In this document: positions 9,025 to 12,640 of the stretch, piece by piece
How the letters are laid out: each line of letters starts with the position of its first letter
How positions within the stretch are numbered: the first letter of the stretch is position 1
From: Cristatella mucedo
Lineage: Eukaryota; Bryozoa; Phylactolaemata; Cristatellidae
Reading direction: 5' to 3'
DNA length: 12,640 nucleotides
NCBI GenBank assembly: GCA_009760855.2
Contig: WPIO01000343.1
Span: 64,001 to 76,640, forward strand
The notes under the pieces: model-generated
The model's database searches: none
Told to the model about the DNA's origin: nothing
What the model saw: the letters and a program-made list of their open reading frames with translations, nothing else
Position numbers and translations under genes: made by a program

Positions 9025-9130
9025 CTTCACGCGCGCGTGAAGCGTGAAGGTGTCCAAATGGCTATTTTCGCGTGAAGGTAAAAAAATCAATCTATTTTGC
9101 TAGCCTTCGTGTGAACATTTTGGCGTGAAA
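9025..9130 (+). promoter_or_regulatory. Palindrome and CGTGAAGG repeat cluster in the hAT 5' region
   Basis: CTTCACGCGCGCGTGAAG (9025-9042) is a perfect 18-bp palindrome. GCGTGAA recurs at 9042-9048, 9070-9076 and 9123-9129, with GTGTGAA near 9110. GGTGTCCAA at 9049-9057 repeats part of the terminal repeat internally. Clusters of short direct and inverted motifs near hAT ends are usually transposase or host-factor binding sites. Here the role is inferred from position only. Confidence 0.5.
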
Positions 9131-9269
9131 GGGTAATATATTTGTGCTACAGCGGCGCCATTACGATCACATTTATAACGCTTCCGCAAGCGGAAATAGC
9201 TGTTTCACACTGTGGATAGAAAAAAAGAGCCGTTTCTCAGCTGCTGCTGCACGAACTCGAATCAGTCAG
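9131..9269 (+). promoter_or_regulatory. Putative transposase promoter and 5' untranslated exon
   Basis: A TATA-like TAATATATTT (9134-9143 region) lies about 130 bases before the donor site at 9270. A short hairpin TTCCGC-aa-GCGGAA (9182-9195) contains GCGGAA, an ETS-type core. The exon would end CAGTCAG|GTAGGT. No transcription start can be placed from sequence. Confidence 0.35.
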
Positions 9270-9380
9270 GTAGGTTTTTCAAAAACGCGTATTGCTCAAC
9301 TTACTTACTAATACTAAGATATTGCTGTGATAAAATATAAATTAATCAATTCGTAACTGATCTGTTTTTTTATTTCACAG
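9270..9380 (+). other. Probable intron in the transposase 5' leader (111 nt)
   Basis: The donor CAG|GTAGGT at 9270 and the acceptor CTGTTTTTTTATTTCACAG| ending at 9380 are both good matches to the spliceosomal consensus. The tract before the AG is a clear polypyrimidine run. The next exon starts six bases before the ATG at 9387. The size and GT-AG ends are ordinary for an animal intron. It is inferred from signals only. Confidence 0.6.
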
Positions 9381-9386
9381 AGAAAA

Positions 9387-11192
9387 ATGGCTGCGAATGT
9401 GAATACTAGCAAAAAGCGAAAAGTTGACGCAGAAGGAAGACTTTTCAAAGCATCTTGGACTGTAGACTATTTTGTAATGTAACGCTTCGGTAGTATAATA
9501 TGCCTAATATGCCAAGAAACAATTGCCATTGCAAAAGAGTACAATGTTAAGCGACATTTTTAAACAAAGCATGGCGACAGGTACAACAGCCTGACTGGTC
9601 AACTTTGAATTGATCGCGTGAACTCGTTGAAACAGAGCGTCATCGGACAGCAGTAATTGTTTACAGCAGTCAGCAACAAGTCTGAGGCTTCAACCAAGGT
9701 AAGTTTTTTAATAGCTGAAGCTATAGCTAAGCGGCGAGGGGGGGAAGCATTTTCCGATGGTGAATTTGATAAGGAACGCCTCAGGCTGTTTACTGGTGTG
9801 GTCTGTCCAGAAAAGAAGTCAGACGTAGAGAAAGTCAGTCTTTCTCATCAAACGGTTGCGAGAAGAGTTGACGAGCTCGCATCCAGCATAGAAGAAATTC
9901 TCACTAAAAGACTTGCTGAATGCGAATTTTATTCTCTTGCGCTCGACGAAAGGACGGACAATAGCGATACGGCTCAACTGTCGGTGTTTGTACGCGGAGT
10001 AACAGGAAAGTTTGTCATTATCGAAGAACTGTTGGATATATGTTCAATGAAAGGCACTACAACGGGGAGGGATATTTTGGATCAGGTCAAGAGGGTCCGC
10101 ACAAAATGTAATCCTCCTGAAACTAAATTGATTGGTTTAACCACAGACGGAGCCCCTTCAATGACAGGTAGACACAATGGATTTGTATCTTTAATGGTAA
10201 AATTAGTACCTCACAAAATTGTCAGTCATCACTGCATCATCCACCAAGAACAGCTATGTGCAAAGGTCTTGAGCTTGCAATATGTAATGGACAATGTAGT
10301 TTCAACAGTCAATGTGATGAGGACTCGTGCGCTAAACCACAGACAATTTCAGGCTTTCCTTGAAGAGTTGGGATCAGATTATTGTGATGTTATTTATTTC
10401 TGCCAAGTCCGTTGGCTAAGTAAGGCAAACACGTTAGCCAGGTTTTGGTCACTTCGGGACGAAATAAAAACATTTACGACAGAAAAGGGGAAAGAGGTTG
10501 GCTTCCTCGATGACCAGCAGTGGTTGAGTGACTTAGTTTTTTTGGTGGACATGACCAAACATCTTGCAGATCTTAATGTCAAACTACAAGGTAAGGATCA
10601 ACTGGTCCATAAAATGTATGAGTGTGTTGCCGCGTTTGTGCAAAAGCTGAAAGTTTTCCTGAAACACTTAGATCAGAAGAAACTGTTACATTTCACAACA
10701 CTAGCAACAAGATCGCCTGAAACGCTGGCTCATATGACGTACTCCACTCTTGTTAGCAAACTTGTTGATGAATTCGAAGAGAGGTTTCAGGGTTTCCAAC
10801 AACATGCGGATCACATGAACATGATTAGTAATCCATTTTATATCGATCCCTCTGATGCACCTGATGAATTTCAACTCGAACTAATCGACATTCATAATGA
10901 CAGCAATTTAAAAACTGCTTATGATCAGCATGACCTTGTTACCTTTTGCAAGCAGTATGTTTCATCAGAGTCTTTTCCTAACCTAGCCAAACATGCTCGC
11001 AGGTATACTGCACTTTTTGGCAGCACATATTTCTGTGAACAGCTTTTTTTCAGACTGATAAATGTTAAAACAAAGACTCGATCCGTTCTCACAGATGAAC
11101 ATTTATCAGGAATCCTTAGAATTGCCACATCCACTGTTGCAGCAGATGTCAACTTTTTATGCAAACAGAAACAATGCCAAATATCTCATTGA
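9387..11192 (+). pseudogene. hAT transposase (Charlie/Buster, GTF2IRD2-like), four early stops
   Basis: The enzyme excises the transposon and inserts it with 8-bp target duplication, acting in the nucleus. I place the start at ATG 9387 because it follows the acceptor site and the same frame continues to the end. Residues 8-13 (SKKRKV) look like a nuclear localisation signal. C39, C42, H57 and H62 form a BED-type zinc finger (CLIC...HF-stop-TKH). In-frame stops fall at codons 32 (9480), 59 (9561), 74 (9606) and 90 (9654). From codon 91 the frame is open for 511 codons. Conserved parts are LALDERTD (catalytic D187, codon 9945), LTTDGAPSMTG (D254, codon 10146), the CxxH pair HHCIIHQ (C283, H286), VRWLS, and the hATC dimerisation block with LFGSTYFCEQ (catalytic E551, codon 11037) and LRIATS. 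The total of about 600 codons is normal for the group. Two of the stops replace residues one CpG or point change away from sense codons. No ATG lies between the last stop and D187, so an internal start would lose the first catalytic Asp. Confidence 0.93.
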
Positions 11193-11575
11193 TGCCTGCA
11201 GGGCAGAAGACATTGAATACCTGTGGCATTTAAATAATCCGAAGACATTAATGTTATGTGAGTCCTTGTCATGTAATTTTGTAAGTTTCATAAGTTTCTG
11301 TCTTCATGTTATTAAGATAAAAATCCAAAAGTAAAAGATTGGCCATAATATCTATCAAATTATTTTCCAGGACACATGATTAAATTTTTATTATTTATTA
11401 TTTTTAATTATAAATATGCTAAAAAATACTATTGTATTGCGGTTTATTTTTCAAGTACAATAGTAATAGTCATACTAAATAATGATCTTATTTTCTGATG
11501 CGGTCAACTATGCCATTTTATATGTGGCCCCCGGACCTTTTAAATTTTTTTAATGTGGCCCCCAAACGCAAAAAA
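11193..11575 (+). other. hAT 3' non-coding region, AT-rich
   Basis: Sequence after the stop codon is strongly A+T-rich, unlike the flanking DNA. ATTAAA at 11379-11384 could serve as a weak polyadenylation signal. TACTATTGTA (11427-11436) and TACAATAGTA (11456-11465) form a 10-bp perfect inverted repeat. GTGGCCCCC subterminal repeats occur at 11524 and 11555, close to the right end. Confidence 0.6.
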
Positions 11576-11589
11576 GTTTCACACCCCGG
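11576..11589 (-). repeat. Right terminal inverted repeat of the hAT element
   Basis: On the minus strand it reads CCGGGGTGTGAAAC, matching the left end at 11 of 14 bases. The second base (C instead of A) departs from the hAT norm. Confidence 0.92.
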
Positions 11590-11597
11590 TTCTAGGT
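11590..11597. repeat. Target-site duplication, right copy
   Basis: TTCTAGGT, identical to 8866-8873, directly adjoins the right terminal repeat. Confidence 0.95.
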
Positions 11598-12640
11598 GGA
11601 TGGAACATTTAGCTGAGCATGGCACTTGGCAGAGACCGGCTGTATGGTGACTGTGCATTCCATGCGTTAACGGGCACCAACCGTCTTATTACAGCAGCCT
11701 TACTCGTTGGCTGACAAATTTGAGTCAATACCTCTCGGAAATTTGTCGATGCCATAGAACGTAGACGGGGTCAACACATGCAGCATCCGTGATCCATTAC
11801 TGTCGAAGCAAAGAGTGTTCACGAAGTTCACAAAATACTCGTTTATGAGGCTGTAACTACAAATCGGCCACTACACAATTCAAGCATGAATTTAAGAAGT
11901 TTCTCTTTCTCTGCTGGGTATACATGATTAGCCATGTGGCAGTGGAACTAAAGCTCCGCAGGGCAATAAGAATTTCCAGCCGCTGTTTGCCTCAAGCGAC
12001 AGCTTAACGACAGACGCTACAGACGAGGAGACATCGGTGGAATCGCGAGAGTGTCCACTCCTGTCACCAGACCGCTAGGACCAGTTCAATTTAGGTAGCT
12101 TAGATCATGGTAAGGATCTTGCCCTTGGCTCTATAGCTGGCTGGTGTGCTGTTCGGAAGGCAGCACCTCAAATCCGCTGCGGCCCTGGTCACGCGTTTCA
12201 GGTGAAGCACGTTGATCATCTATCACCACGCAAGGCTGGATACACCACCCACCTCAATTGATCAAGGAATAAAGGGGCTTCTTTACAACTTCTGCCCACG
12301 AAGCGATACTCTGGCCAGCTTAGATGGCGGATAGCTAGGTCAGCTTAGACAGCGCTATTGGCGAGGATTGTGCTGCCACTGCAACAGTTGACTCTCCCGC
12401 TGCCTGGAACCTCCTTCCCGGCCATGCCCACACAGATGCCGACAACCAACACCGTACCCTCTCTGTCCTCCCCAAAGAACAGCGTTGGTAATTGAAAAGC
12501 AATGCGAACTGCGACACGGCTGAGCTCCTGTCAGCAGCTGCTATGCCTGGACTCACGTGCGGCACGCGTGCAAATGCCACCAATTCATATGTAACCAATT
12601 TCACATTTTAAAGAAGCATATTGCTAATCGCTGCTCCGCA
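11598..12640. other. Anonymous flank, no supported gene
   Basis: No domain or RNA gene recognised on either strand. GCTTAGA-type units recur at 12316-12323 and 12341-12347 in a loose duplication (GCCAGCTTAGATGGCG and GTCAGCTTAGACAGCG). A canonical AATAAA occurs near 12268 without an upstream frame to support it. Confidence 0.45.

Larger units (their letters stand above)
8874..11589 (+). mobile_element. hAT superfamily DNA transposon, full length, Charlie/Buster-like (2,716 bp)
   Basis: The left end CAGGGGTGTCCAAC (8874-8887) and the inverted right end CCGGGGTGTGAAAC (11589-11576 on the minus strand) agree at 11 of 14 positions. The element is flanked by perfect 8-bp duplications. Inside are GGCCCGC subterminal repeats at the left (8892, 8911, 8933) and GTGGCCCCC repeats at the right (11524, 11555), the kind of sites bound by hAT transposases. 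It holds a leader with a probable intron, a single transposase gene on the plus strand, and a very AT-rich right region (about 11200-11520). The right terminus begins CC instead of the usual CA, a likely point mutation. Assignment to the Charlie/Buster branch rests on ends and protein motifs. The exact family is not determined. Confidence 0.96.

Noticed and set aside
9657-9659. TTG as the start of the 511-codon transposase frame
   Set aside because: It directly follows an in-frame stop and is not a plausible eukaryotic start. The frame continues upstream with recognisable BED-finger residues to ATG 9387.
12335-12480. Possible LINE ORF2 end, from AAWNLLP-like residues on the plus strand
   Set aside because: Only about seven residues resemble the WNSLP motif of CR1/L2 proteins and nothing before or after agrees, so chance is more likely.

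Overview
This is a non-coding, repeat-rich stretch of a metazoan nuclear genome. The evidence is eukaryotic transposons of animal type, tRNA-derived SINEs, long CT microsatellites, spliceosomal-type signals, and no operons or ribosome binding sites. The lineage cannot be fixed from sequence alone. I see no host protein-coding gene that I can support, no tRNA or rRNA gene and no CRISPR array. Most open frames in the window are low-complexity translations of microsatellites or GC-rich DNA.

Layout. 1-484: unique-looking DNA with no recognised feature. 485-639: long (CT)n tract. 640-1318: no recognised feature. 1319-1460: minus-strand copy of a tRNA-derived SINE. 1461-2123: anonymous DNA with two short tetranucleotide repeats. 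2124-3367: a decayed, 5'-truncated non-LTR retrotransposon of the CR1/L2 group (end of the RT domain, C-terminal region, 3' tail). 3368-4921: anonymous, partly GC-rich. 4922-5163: two SINE copies facing each other tail to tail. About 5340-6720: a CpG-dense GC-rich block holding a second (CT)n tract (6096-6300), a 34-nt intron-like segment and a strong GC-rich inverted repeat. 7919-8030: a further SINE copy. 8866-11597: a full-length hAT DNA transposon with matching terminal repeats and a perfect 8-bp target-site duplication. 11598-12640: nothing recognised.

The main content is the hAT element (2,716 bp). It carries one transposase gene of the Charlie/Buster-like group, the lineage that also gave rise to domesticated vertebrate genes such as GTF2IRD2. 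The gene keeps an NLS-like basic patch, a BED zinc finger, the RNase-H-like catalytic core and the C-terminal hAT dimerisation domain. Four in-frame stops lie in its first 90 codons, so this copy should not make full-length transposase, although the remaining 511 codons are open to the natural C-terminus. A GT-AG intron appears to sit in its 5' leader.

The second theme is a LINE/SINE relationship. The 3' tail of the SINE family resembles the 3' end of the LINE found in the same window, which suggests that the SINE borrows this LINE's reverse transcriptase. I found no convincing sign of a new gene system. The observations worth following are the hAT internal regulatory repeats, the LINE/SINE tail match, the inverted SINE pair and the CpG-rich block.
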